A stretch of DNA of 64,000 bases from Bog-473 sp035534235 (lineage in GTDB: Bacteria; Actinomycetota; Acidimicrobiia; Acidimicrobiales; RAAP-2). The translations under genes and the position numbers were made by a program. Location of the stretch: positions 3,483 to 67,482 of the forward strand of contig DATLSH010000057.1 in assembly GCA_035534235.1 (NCBI GenBank), read 5' to 3'. This document shows positions 52,092 through 60,322 of the stretch, one piece after another (position 1 is the stretch's first letter; each line of letters begins with the position of its first letter). Below the pieces are notes generated by a model. It saw only the letters and a list, made by a program, of their open reading frames with translations. It made no database searches and was not told the origin of the DNA.

Positions 52092-52403
52092 ATGAACGTC
52101 ACGTTTGCGCAACCATCGACGATTGCCCTCCCCATTCTCGAAGACGCGGACGTCGACGCATTCTTCGACACCGAGGATCTGTGGGCCGTGATCGTGTGGA
52201 ACGACGACGTCACCACCTTCCAGACCGTGATAGAGGCCTTCGTGGTGATCTTCCACCACTCGGTGGAGCGCGCCGACCAGCTCGCCTGGACGATCCACCG
52301 CACCGGGAAGGCAGTGGCAGCCGTTCGCCCCAAGGACGAGGCGGAAGCAGCGGTCCGGGACCTACACCGGCGCCTGATCACGGCATCGCTGGCACCGGCC
52401 TGA
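52092..52403 (+). CDS. clpS: ATP-dependent Clp protease adaptor ClpS
   Basis: A 103-residue adaptor that hands N-degron substrates to ClpAP/ClpC. The core LWAVIVWNDDVTTFQTVIEA contains the conserved N-D-D substrate-pocket residues, followed by FHHSVERADQLAWTIHRTGKAV. Actinobacteria normally carry clpS near a DUF2017 gene, but here it stands alone between the divergent dehydrogenase and a convergent acetyltransferase. Confidence 0.94.
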   Translation: MNVTFAQPSTIALPILEDADVDAFFDTEDLWAVIVWNDDVTTFQTVIEAFVVIFHHSVERADQLAWTIHRTGKAVAAVRPKDEAEAAVRDLHRRLITASLAPA

Positions 52404-52410
52404 CCGGGTG

Positions 52411-53055
52411 TCATCGGTCACCCGAGCCCCGTTCCAAACGGTTCGCAAGTCGCGCCTTCACCTCGGGCCATTCGGACGCCAGGATGGAGAACCGGGCCGA
52501 GGTGCGCACCGTGTCATCCGAACCCGGGCGATCGGCTCGCATGATTCCGTCGAGTTGACCACCGATGCGTTCGATGGCGGCCCAGGACCGGGCATTGCGG
52601 ACATCGGTCTGCAGGGCGACCCGGTGGACCTGCCACTCCTCGAAGGCATGGCCCAGCATCAGCAATTTGGCTTCGGTATTGACAGCTGAGCGCTGGACCG
52701 ACCCGGCCAACCACGTGAACCCAATGTCCACGACGTCGGGGATGCCGTGACGCTGGTGGGTGGCGCCTGGTGGCCATTGCCAGTAACAGAGTTCACAGAA
52801 ACGAGTCGCGCCGACCACCCGTTCCGCGCCGTTCGGATCGCGGTGGATGGTGGCAAACGCCACATGGGCACCCGCATCCACCTTGCCCAGCGCGTCGATC
52901 ACGTAGTCGGTCATCTGCCCGAATCCATCCGGCGTGTAGGTCCACTGGTAGTTGCTGCGGTCTTCGGATGCCGCGGCCACCAGCTCAGGTATGTGGGCTT
53001 CGGACAGGGGTTCGAGTCGGACGGAGGCTCCTTGCAGGGTGAACGGCTCAAGCAT
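52411..53055 (-). CDS. GNAT acetyltransferase
   Basis: A 214-residue RimJ/RimL-like GNAT protein. VRLEPLSEAHIPELVAAA opens the fold; GFTWLAGSVQRSAVNTEAKL is the acetyl-CoA-binding region and V-R-N-A-R-S-W-A-A-I-E-R-I-G-G the C-terminal motif. The substrate is unknown. ATG 53055 overlaps the end of the MFS gene by 8 bases on the same strand, so the two are probably co-transcribed. Confidence 0.85.
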   Translation of the reverse strand: MLEPFTLQGASVRLEPLSEAHIPELVAAASEDRSNYQWTYTPDGFGQMTDYVIDALGKVDAGAHVAFATIHRDPNGAERVVGATRFCELCYWQWPPGATHQRHGIPDVVDIGFTWLAGSVQRSAVNTEAKLLMLGHAFEEWQVHRVALQTDVRNARSWAAIERIGGQLDGIMRADRPGSDDTVRTSARFSILASEWPEVKARLANRLERGSGDR

Positions 53056-54604
53056 GACCGCCACCACCCCCTCCGGTCGGGGCGACGAAATCACGTTGCC
53101 GGACCAGTGCGTAACCTCCCACTGAACCGACGAGGGCCACAATGGCCCCAATCACCATCAGGTGATTCAAAGTGGACGAGAAGCCGATGTGATATGCGTT
53201 GGACAGGGCGGAGCGGGCGGCGGCAATGGGGATCTTCGAGGCCACTTGGTGCAACTCGCCGGCCGCCATGGCGGCATTCAATTGCGCACCCCCGCGGTGC
53301 AGTACGAGACGTCCCACTGCGGTCTCGTTGAGCACGGCTGACGTCTTGGTGACGATCTGGCTCTGGAAGATGGCTCCCAGCACGGCGATACCGGTGGCGA
53401 TACCGACCTGACGAAAGGTGTTGTTCGTGCCTGACGCCATGCCGCTGCGCTGGGGTTGGACGACCGAGATGGAACCGGAGGCCAGGACGGGGTTGACCAT
53501 CCCGATTCCCGCGCCCGCGATGATGAAGCCGGGCAGGAAAACGGTCCAGGTTGAGGTCGGATGCGTGCGGCTCATCAGCAATAGCCCGACAGTGACCAGG
53601 AGCATCCCCGTACCGAGGAGGTAGCGCGAGTGGATGCGCACCGTCAACCGGCCGGCGAAGGGGGCCACGAAGAAAGCCAGGAGGGTCAAAGGGAGAAAGC
53701 GCACACCGGCCGAAAGGGGATTGAAGCCCAGGTCGTCCTGGATGAACAGGGTGAGATACAGGAACATGGCGAAAATGGAAGCGGAGAGGCTGAACGCGAC
53801 AAGCGAGACCCCGGCGAACGCCGGGATCCTGAAGAGGCCCAGATCGAGCATGGGGTCCTTGCTCCATCTCTCATTGACGTAGAAGATCAACATGAGCACG
53901 GTCGCGGATGCCAACAGGCTCATGATGGTCGTACTCGACCAACCCTCGTCGTTGCCCCGAACGAGCGCGAAGACGAGCAGGAACAGGCTCAACGAGAATG
54001 ACACGAAGCCCAGCCAGTCGATGCGCCGCGTGCTCGTGTCCCTCGACTCGGCGATCCGGGTGAAGGTGACGATTATGGCGACGATCCCGATGGGCACGTT
54101 GACAAAGAAGATCCACCGCCACCCGAAGGCGCTGGTGATGGCACCGCCCACCAGGGGGCCGATGGCGACCGCTCCGCCGGTCACCGCACCGAAGATCCCG
54201 AAGGCCGTCCCGCGGTCCCTCCCTTGGAATGCCTGAGCGATCAGAGCCAGAGAGGTGGCGAACATGATGGCACCACCGACACCTTGCACGGCCCGGGAGA
54301 GGTTCAACATGAGGGATGATGTCGAAAGTCCACAGACCAACGAGGCGGCGGAGAACACTCCCAGGCCGACTGCGAAGACCTCGCGGCGGCCGTAAATGTC
54401 ACCCACCACCCCCGCCGTGAGGAGGAAGGCGGCAAGGGTCAGCGAATAGGCGTCGACGACCCATTGCAGGTCGGCGAAACTCGAGTGAAGCGACCGCTGG
54501 ATGTCGGGCAGCGCCACGTTCACCACGGTGATATCGAGGAGCAGCATGAAGATCGCCGTGCACACGGCGATCAGGGTCCACCACTTGCGTTCCAGCGTCG
54601 GCAT
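53048..54604 (-). CDS. DHA2-family (EmrB/QacA-like) drug efflux MFS transporter
   Basis: A 518-residue, 14-helix MFS protein. LLLDITVVNVALPDIQRSLH in helix 1 is the DHA2 family motif (D and TVVNVALP), GDIYGRREVFAVGL is motif A, and GPLVGGAITSAFGWRWIFFV is the antiporter motif C region. It would export drugs or metabolites with the proton gradient. ATG 54604 lies 6 bases after a TACACT box on the - strand. Confidence 0.93.
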   Translation of the reverse strand: MPTLERKWWTLIAVCTAIFMLLLDITVVNVALPDIQRSLHSSFADLQWVVDAYSLTLAAFLLTAGVVGDIYGRREVFAVGLGVFSAASLVCGLSTSSLMLNLSRAVQGVGGAIMFATSLALIAQAFQGRDRGTAFGIFGAVTGGAVAIGPLVGGAITSAFGWRWIFFVNVPIGIVAIIVTFTRIAESRDTSTRRIDWLGFVSFSLSLFLLVFALVRGNDEGWSSTTIMSLLASATVLMLIFYVNERWSKDPMLDLGLFRIPAFAGVSLVAFSLSASIFAMFLYLTLFIQDDLGFNPLSAGVRFLPLTLLAFFVAPFAGRLTVRIHSRYLLGTGMLLVTVGLLLMSRTHPTSTWTVFLPGFIIAGAGIGMVNPVLASGSISVVQPQRSGMASGTNNTFRQVGIATGIAVLGAIFQSQIVTKTSAVLNETAVGRLVLHRGGAQLNAAMAAGELHQVASKIPIAAARSALSNAYHIGFSSTLNHLMVIGAIVALVGSVGGYALVRQRDFVAPTGGGGGGHA

Positions 54605-54610
54605 TTGCGG

Positions 54611-54616
54611 AGTGTA
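54611..54616 (-). promoter_or_regulatory. -10 box TACACT of the DHA2 transporter gene
   Basis: On the - strand TACACT is followed by 6 bases and ATG 54604. It faces an identical box for the ABC-F gene, 21 bases away. Confidence 0.6.
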
Positions 54617-54637
54617 ACCAGGCCCCATGCCGGCTCG

Positions 54638-54643
54638 TACACT
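54638..54643 (+). promoter_or_regulatory. -10 box TACACT of the ABC-F gene
   Basis: TACACT is followed by 5 bases and GTG 54649. Confidence 0.55.
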
Positions 54644-54648
54644 GTGGC

Positions 54649-56205
54649 GTGATCGTTGGCTCGTCACTCACCATTGAAATCGGCGATCGGACACTGGTAT
54701 CCGACGCTTCATTCGTGGTGGGAACCGGCGAGAAGGTGGGGCTGGTTGGCCGGAACGGAACCGGAAAATCTTCATTCATTTCGGTCATCGTGGGGGAGCC
54801 CACACCCCAGCTCCGTCATCGGGGAAACGTGCGGCTCCTCGGATCTTTCGGCTTTCTTCCCCAGGCCCCGGTCCTTGGCGGCCTCGGCCTGGAGCCCACC
54901 GGCTTCTCCCACATCCTCTCGGCCCGCGGACTCGACGTGCTCGATGATGCGCTCGGTTCGGCCCGCAAGGCGATGGCCGATGATCCCTCGGAGGAGCACA
55001 TTGAGCTCTTCACCGACCTGCAGGAGAAGTTCCAGACCAATGGTGGCTACGAGGCTGAATCGGTCATGGCGCGTTTGGCCGACGGCCTCGGCTTGCGGCA
55101 GGAGCTTCTCTTGGAGGAAATTGAGTCGCTCTCCGGAGGCCAGCGGCGGCGGGTCGACCTGATGCGGGTCCTGTTTCAGGAACCGGAGTTGATGATCCTT
55201 GACGAGCCGACCAACCACCTCGACCGCTCGGCCAAACGTTGGTTGCTGGGTGAGCTCGAACAATTCCCGGGGGCGCTCCTGGTGGTCAGCCACGACCTCA
55301 AACTCCTGGACCAGTCGATCTCCAAGGTGCTGCACATTTCGAATCAGCGTTTGACCGAGTGGAAGGGCAATTACTCGAAGTTCGAGGCCCAGCACGAGGC
55401 CGATCAGTCGCAGCGTGAGCGGGCATCGACCCTGGAACAGCGGGAGATCATCCGCCTGTCGACGCTGGCCGACTCCATGCGGGGCAGCACGGCGAAACGG
55501 GCGAAGATCGCCAAGTCGCTCGACAAGCGGGAGCGAGCGAGCAAGTTCCGCCTGCCCACCCCTCCTCGCTCGGGCGGCATTCCGTTGGAGGTGAGCAAGT
55601 TGGCCGTGCGTTACGGACACAACGAAGTGCTGTCCAACGTCACCTTTCATGTGGCCCGGGGTGATCACGTTGTGGTCATCGGCCGTAACGGAGCGGGCAA
55701 GTCCAGCCTGCTGCGGTGCCTTGCGGGAGCGCAGGAAGCCACAAATGGCGTGGTGGAATACGGCGCCAATGTCGCAGTCGGTTACTTCGCACAGGAGCAC
55801 GAACAGATCGATGGCGCGCTGACGGCGATCGGCAATGTGAGCGATTCCATATTGACCACCGAGAAGGAACGTCGAGCCCTCCTCGGATCGTTCGGTTTGC
55901 CGTCCAAGGCCGCCGATCAGATGCCGGACTCGCTCTCGGGTGGGGAGCGGGCCAAGCTGGGCCTGGCCCTGCTGTCAGCGGGCCAGTCGAACTTCCTCCT
56001 CTTGGACGAACCGACCAACAATCTCGATCCATCCTCCATCGCCGCCGTCGGGACCATGCTGGGAACCTGGCCTGGGACGATCATCGCCGTGAGCCACGAG
56101 CGGGGCTTCGTGGAGGCGCTCAGGCCGACCTACTGCCTGCGCCTGCCGGAGGAGCTCTACACGCACTGGCGCGATGAGTACCTCGACGACGTCGAAATGC
56201 GATAG
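54649..56205 (+). CDS. ABC-F family ATPase
   Basis: A 518-residue soluble protein with two ABC domains and no membrane part. Walker A GLVGRNGTGKSS (about 33) and VIGRNGAGKSS (about 343), signatures LSGGQRRR (about 162) and LSGGERAKL (about 428), and Walker B LDEPTNHLD and LDEPTNNLD. A charged linker of about 90 residues joins them. ABC-F proteins act on the ribosome; some give resistance to antibiotics, others regulate translation. Divergence from a drug efflux pump favours resistance, by inference. Confidence 0.92.
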   Translation: MIVGSSLTIEIGDRTLVSDASFVVGTGEKVGLVGRNGTGKSSFISVIVGEPTPQLRHRGNVRLLGSFGFLPQAPVLGGLGLEPTGFSHILSARGLDVLDDALGSARKAMADDPSEEHIELFTDLQEKFQTNGGYEAESVMARLADGLGLRQELLLEEIESLSGGQRRRVDLMRVLFQEPELMILDEPTNHLDRSAKRWLLGELEQFPGALLVVSHDLKLLDQSISKVLHISNQRLTEWKGNYSKFEAQHEADQSQRERASTLEQREIIRLSTLADSMRGSTAKRAKIAKSLDKRERASKFRLPTPPRSGGIPLEVSKLAVRYGHNEVLSNVTFHVARGDHVVVIGRNGAGKSSLLRCLAGAQEATNGVVEYGANVAVGYFAQEHEQIDGALTAIGNVSDSILTTEKERRALLGSFGLPSKAADQMPDSLSGGERAKLGLALLSAGQSNFLLLDEPTNNLDPSSIAAVGTMLGTWPGTIIAVSHERGFVEALRPTYCLRLPEELYTHWRDEYLDDVEMR

Positions 56206-56213
56206 CGGGGGAG

Positions 56214-57854
56214 TTACGACACCCAGATCTGGGCCGGCCAGAGCACTCCCTCGTCGAAGGCAATGGCCTTGGACCCGGTCACGGTCAGGGGGTTGGCGAA
56301 GTTCTGCACCTTGGAGTTCGCAATCACGGCCCACGTGTCGCGGTCGGCATAGATGTAGGGAATGTCCTGGCCCAGGTACTGATTGACCTGCTGGTACGCC
56401 TTGACGCGGATGGCCGGATCAGTGGTGGACCGACCGAGAGTCATTGCCGCCTCAATCCGGGGATCGGAGTTGCGTGCCATGTTGAGAGCGAGCGGAGGCT
56501 TCGTGTTCTTGGAACTCCACCACACGTAGTTGAGATCAGGATCGACCGCACCGAACTGCCGCCAGGTGGTGGCCTGATAAGTCCCGGCCAGCGCTTCATT
56601 GATGAGCGTCGACTGGGCCAAGGTGTTGATGGACACCTTCATGCCGACCGAGGTGAACTTCTGTTGGACGAATTGTGCCGCCCTCGCCACGTCGGAGTTG
56701 CCCGTCGCATTGAGTGAGAACGAGACGGGCTTTCCCGTTGCGCTCTCAATCTGCTTGACCAACTTTGCCGCGCCCTTCGGGTCATAGGACGGGTATGCGG
56801 TCTTGGTGAAGTACCGGCTTCCCGGCAGGAAGAGGCCGTTCATGGGTGCGTTGATGCCCTTGTCGATGACCTTGGAGTACTGGGCGGAGTTGGACGCCTT
56901 GGCCATGGCCACGCGCAAGGTGTGATTATTGAATGGAGCAGATCCGGTGTTGAGCATCAGGCAGTTCACCGTGGGCTGCCCGAGGATCGCTCCACTGTTG
57001 TCGTAGTACGACCACTTCTTATTGCCCCGGAACTGAAGTAGGGCAGTGGGGGAACTCGTGTGGATGATGTCAACAGTTCCCGTTTCGAGCGCATTCACCC
57101 GGGCATTGGGGTCGATGATCGGTTTGAATGTGATCTTGCTCAAGTAGGGGAGCCCGCTGCGCCAGTAGTGCGGATTGGCGGTGGCCGTGAAGTGCACGTT
57201 GGGGATCCACTCCCCGAAGACGAACGGTCCCGTGCCCACCGGATGGCTGGTGCCGTTGGGGTTGTTCAGCATGGAGGGCGCCGCGATGTAACCAATCTGT
57301 TGATCGGCCAGGTAATAGGGAAAGGGAGCCCAAGGTGCCTTCATATCGACGCGCACGGAGAGGGGGCCGGTGATGACGACATCGGCGACCATGGCGGACA
57401 ACGCAGGCCCTGTCAGGATTGAGGACGCCTGCTTCTGGGTGTTCAAGAGGAGAGCTGCAGCGTTCAGGGGAGTGCCGTCGTGGAACACGATCCCCGGACG
57501 CAGAGTGATGGTCCATGCGGTGTAGTCGTGGTTCGCCGTGATGGACTGGGCCAGGAACGGTTCGACCACGCCGGCACTGTTGATGATGGCCAGGGGGTCG
57601 AAGACGCACCTCGCGTAGAGGTACCCTCCCTCGTCCCACCTCGCAGTCGTCGGATCGAAACCACCCTCTTCGGTGTCGATGCCGAAGACGATCGACCCAC
57701 CCCGCTTGGGCTTCGCCGTGGAGATCCCATTCCTGCCTGAGCCATTGGTGAGCGAGGCACCGGCCCACTCGGCCCCGGACCCCAGGAGGGTGGCACCGGC
57801 ACCCAGGGCAACGGCCCCGGCCAGGAATGATCGACGATCGATGGCGTGCGTCAT
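56214..57854 (-). CDS. peptide/oligosaccharide-type ABC substrate-binding protein, Tat-exported
   Basis: A 546-residue family 5 binding protein. MTHAIDRRSFLAGAVALGAG is a twin-arginine signal with an RRSFLAG motif and a hydrophobic core. The mature part has GGSIVFGIDTEEGGFDPTT, WTITLRPGIVFHDGTPLNA and GTGPFVFGEW, the usual DppA/OppA blocks. The ATG is set by the signal peptide; the longer frame adds 53 unrelated residues. No permease or ATPase is adjacent, so it is an orphan. Confidence 0.92.
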   Translation of the reverse strand: MTHAIDRRSFLAGAVALGAGATLLGSGAEWAGASLTNGSGRNGISTAKPKRGGSIVFGIDTEEGGFDPTTARWDEGGYLYARCVFDPLAIINSAGVVEPFLAQSITANHDYTAWTITLRPGIVFHDGTPLNAAALLLNTQKQASSILTGPALSAMVADVVITGPLSVRVDMKAPWAPFPYYLADQQIGYIAAPSMLNNPNGTSHPVGTGPFVFGEWIPNVHFTATANPHYWRSGLPYLSKITFKPIIDPNARVNALETGTVDIIHTSSPTALLQFRGNKKWSYYDNSGAILGQPTVNCLMLNTGSAPFNNHTLRVAMAKASNSAQYSKVIDKGINAPMNGLFLPGSRYFTKTAYPSYDPKGAAKLVKQIESATGKPVSFSLNATGNSDVARAAQFVQQKFTSVGMKVSINTLAQSTLINEALAGTYQATTWRQFGAVDPDLNYVWWSSKNTKPPLALNMARNSDPRIEAAMTLGRSTTDPAIRVKAYQQVNQYLGQDIPYIYADRDTWAVIANSKVQNFANPLTVTGSKAIAFDEGVLWPAQIWVS

Positions 57855-57916
57855 TGCAACCCCCCATGGGTCCGGTTCCCGATCACGAAGAATCCACTGA
57901 GAATGGCTCCGCCGGC

Positions 57917-57922
57917 AGGTTA
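57917..57922 (-). promoter_or_regulatory. possible -10 box TAACCT of the binding-protein gene
   Basis: On the - strand TAACCT lies 62 bases before the ATG, leaving a leader of about 55 bases ending in a G-rich stretch. Confidence 0.3.
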
Positions 57923-58000
57923 CAACTCCCTGCTCGGTTGTGGGCGGCACCGTGTGATGTGCCATTCTGGCGTCGTAAGTTCGCACGGAAGAGGAGGCTG

Positions 58001-58483
58001 ATGGCAATCGCAACCGGTGACCGGATACCCGACGTGAAGGTCTTCACGTTCGGCGAGAACGGGCCCGAGGTGACCTCTTCGAGCGAGGTCCTCGGCTCGG
58101 GCAAGGTGGTCCTCTTCGGCGTACCGGGGGCCTTCACCCCTACCTGCTCGGACCACCACCTCCCCGGATTCGTCTTGCGAGCCGAAGAGCTCAAACAGAA
58201 GGGCGTCGACCGGATCGTCTGTGTCTCGGTCAACGATCCCTTCGTGATGAGTGCCTGGGGGAACGACCAGAATGTGGGCCAGTCCATCGTGATGCTGGCC
58301 GACGGGAACGGTGCGTTCACCGAGGCAGTCGGACTGACCATGGACGGCAGCGGCTTCGGATTGGGCTCTCGCTCCCAGCGCTACGCGGCCATCGTTGAGG
58401 ACGGCGTCGTGACCTGGCTGGCCGTGGAACCCGGACCGGGACTCAACGTGAGCTCCGTGGAAGAGGTCCTGGCTGCCCTGTGA
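58001..58483 (+). CDS. Prx5-type peroxiredoxin
   Basis: A 160-residue peroxidase of the PRX5 (hybrid) class. The peroxidatic cysteine is in GVPGAFTPTCSDHHLPGF (Cys about 47), with the conserved Arg in GLGSRSQRYAA. It reduces peroxides using a thiol donor, mycothiol or thioredoxin in such hosts. GAGGAGG precedes the ATG. Divergent from the binding-protein gene. Confidence 0.92.
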   Translation: MAIATGDRIPDVKVFTFGENGPEVTSSSEVLGSGKVVLFGVPGAFTPTCSDHHLPGFVLRAEELKQKGVDRIVCVSVNDPFVMSAWGNDQNVGQSIVMLADGNGAFTEAVGLTMDGSGFGLGSRSQRYAAIVEDGVVTWLAVEPGPGLNVSSVEEVLAAL

Positions 58484-58510
58484 TCTCGCCGCGCCGGGAG
58501 AAGCCACCAT

Positions 58511-58525
58511 CGGGTTGAGAACCCG
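58511..58525. terminator. hairpin between convergent genes
   Basis: CGGGTT and AACCCG pair around a 3-base loop between the peroxiredoxin and mannosyltransferase genes. There is no T-run, so it is at best a weak two-way terminator. Confidence 0.3.
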
Positions 58526-58541
58526 GCGGACCGAAGTCTCG

Positions 58542-59894
58542 TCACGTCACCCAGAGGCCAAGGTTGTACATGGCCTGGAAGAGAAGGGCGAGGATGATAC
58601 TTCCCCCCAGGAACAATGAAATCAGGGCCGCCGATCGCCGAACCAGCAGTGCTGCGCCGATATAGAGGGGAACGGCGACGCTGATGAACCTCGCTTCACC
58701 CTCGCTCGATGCGTAGGAGGCGAGCGCGTAGGGGGAGATGGTCGTGCAGGCAGCCAGCAGCACAATGACGAAGGTCACCACGGCGAACGAAACCGGAATG
58801 GGGCCAGTCTCGATTCCTGTGGTGATGGCGGGCTCCCCGGATGGCCGCCATCGGGCAACGCACCCGTACACGAGGGAGATCAGGAGAATGGTGCCGAGGA
58901 CGAGGGCTCCGTCGTCCCACAGCCAGACCCATCTGATGTTGGTGAACGTCGGTGACGTCCCACCCAGAGGTGGTCCGGGACCGACCAGATAATGGCGCAG
59001 CGCGAGCACGTTCCGGTAGAGGCCTACGAAGGGAAAGTGCTCAGAGCGCTTCCAGAACTTCTGCACAGTGACGAATTCGAAGGGCTGACCGAAGCGCGCC
59101 CACAGGTACATCATGTAGGCGAACACGCCGATCCCGCTGATGGCCCCGCAGCCCACCACCCAGCGAACACCCTTGCCGGCCAGGGCAACGGCAACCATGA
59201 GGGCCAGTGTCAATGCGATGGACTCTGGAGACGTCGCCGAAGCGAAGCCAGCCACCAACGCTGCAGCAAGGAACTGCTTGCGCTCAAGAAGGGTGAGCAC
59301 CGCAACAATTTCGAGCGCGAAGAGTGACTCGGAATAGGGCGACATCAGGAAGAGGGAGGCAGGGAACCAACAAAAGAGCAAAGTGGCCAGGAGGCCGACC
59401 CGTGGGCCGAAGAGCTTGGTCGCCAACCGGTAGAGCAACACCGCTGCCGCAGTGAAAGCCGACCATGCCACCAAGGTGGCAGATTGGAGGTAGGGCAACA
59501 GCCCGAGTGACAAGCCGTGGGCGAGGGTGACCATGAGTGGGTATCCGGGGAAGAAGGCGGTCTGCCCGGCGGCGTGCACCGAGTAGCCATGCTGCGCAAT
59601 GTCCACGTAGTAGGCACTGTCCCAGCGATCGAAGGCACCGACCCAGGTGCCGTTGTTCAGGGTCCCCCCGGGAAAATGCTGGCGGGACTGGGGGAAAAGC
59701 ACGATCACCAGATGGGCGAAGATGAGGCCCAACGCGATCCGTGACGTGGCGATCCAGAACGGGATCGATATCCCGGCCCAGCGCCTCCGGAGGGCGACCA
59801 CACCGGAGGCGGGCTGAAGGGCCTGGTCTGCCGCCGGCCCTCGGTCGGCATCAGGTTCGGCCAGGGTTACGGGCTCCTGCACCTCCGTCTGCAC
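58542..59894 (-). CDS. PIG-V-like mannosyltransferase family (GT-C) membrane protein
   Basis: A 450-residue polytopic glycosyltransferase. AFDRWDSAYYVDIAQHGYS has the luminal-loop acid of GT-C enzymes and AFFPGYPLMVTLAHGLS is the second family block. About ten helices follow. It would transfer a sugar from a polyprenyl donor on the outer face of the membrane. I chose GTG 59894, 6 bases after TACCAT on the - strand; the longer frame to 60053 overlaps the Hsp20 gene. Confidence 0.82.
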   Translation of the reverse strand: MQTEVQEPVTLAEPDADRGPAADQALQPASGVVALRRRWAGISIPFWIATSRIALGLIFAHLVIVLFPQSRQHFPGGTLNNGTWVGAFDRWDSAYYVDIAQHGYSVHAAGQTAFFPGYPLMVTLAHGLSLGLLPYLQSATLVAWSAFTAAAVLLYRLATKLFGPRVGLLATLLFCWFPASLFLMSPYSESLFALEIVAVLTLLERKQFLAAALVAGFASATSPESIALTLALMVAVALAGKGVRWVVGCGAISGIGVFAYMMYLWARFGQPFEFVTVQKFWKRSEHFPFVGLYRNVLALRHYLVGPGPPLGGTSPTFTNIRWVWLWDDGALVLGTILLISLVYGCVARWRPSGEPAITTGIETGPIPVSFAVVTFVIVLLAACTTISPYALASYASSEGEARFISVAVPLYIGAALLVRRSAALISLFLGGSIILALLFQAMYNLGLWVT

Positions 59895-59900
59895 CGCGCC

Positions 59901-59906
59901 ATGGTA
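59901..59906 (-). promoter_or_regulatory. -10 box TACCAT of the mannosyltransferase gene
   Basis: On the - strand TACCAT is followed by 6 bases and GTG 59894. Confidence 0.5.
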
Positions 59907-59923
59907 GGTGACGAAGGGCCTGC

Positions 59924-60322
59924 TCAGATGTACCGGAACACCATGCCGTCGGGCATCGGGCTCAGTCGGGCGGACGCTGGCACAGGCCTTATCGGGCGAT
60001 CGGCTGCCAGATTGGCCGCTCTCTCGAATGCCCCCCAGCCATTGGCAGCCCAAGGGAGGTCTTCCCGGGGTCCTGCACTCCGCAGGCGAGCTGTGATCCG
60101 AAGGACACCCGGGCGCAATTCGATGGTCACGTCGTCTGGCTTTACGGCGGGAAACGGTGCAATGACAACGAGAGCCTCGGGGGCTCCGTAGACATTTACA
60201 GGAACCGTTTGTGGGTGCATCTTCTGCTCAGCCGCGGCCGTCGCTGCCTTGACGTCGTCGCGGGCCTGATCGGGTGACATCTCATGACCATACCCCGCGA
60301 CGAAATCGAACGCTTCCTTCAC
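59924..60322 (-). CDS. Hsp20/alpha-crystallin-like small heat shock protein
   Basis: A 132-residue protein. The middle, VNVYGAPEALVVIAPFPAVK followed by DDVTIELRPGVLRITARLRS, matches the start of the alpha-crystallin fold, and a later EDLPWAANGWGAFERAANL segment fits strand 6-7. The C-terminal I-x-I motif is not obvious, and the N-terminal arm is short. The GTG start follows AGAGGA at a close spacing. It lies 29 bases upstream of the mannosyltransferase. Confidence 0.72.
   Translation of the reverse strand: MKEAFDFVAGYGHEMSPDQARDDVKAATAAAEQKMHPQTVPVNVYGAPEALVVIAPFPAVKPDDVTIELRPGVLRITARLRSAGPREDLPWAANGWGAFERAANLAADRPIRPVPASARLSPMPDGMVFRYI

Noticed and set aside
51857..52558. 233-codon + strand frame covering the clpS region
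   Set aside because: clpS in another frame has the conserved N-D-D pocket; this frame is low-complexity shadow.
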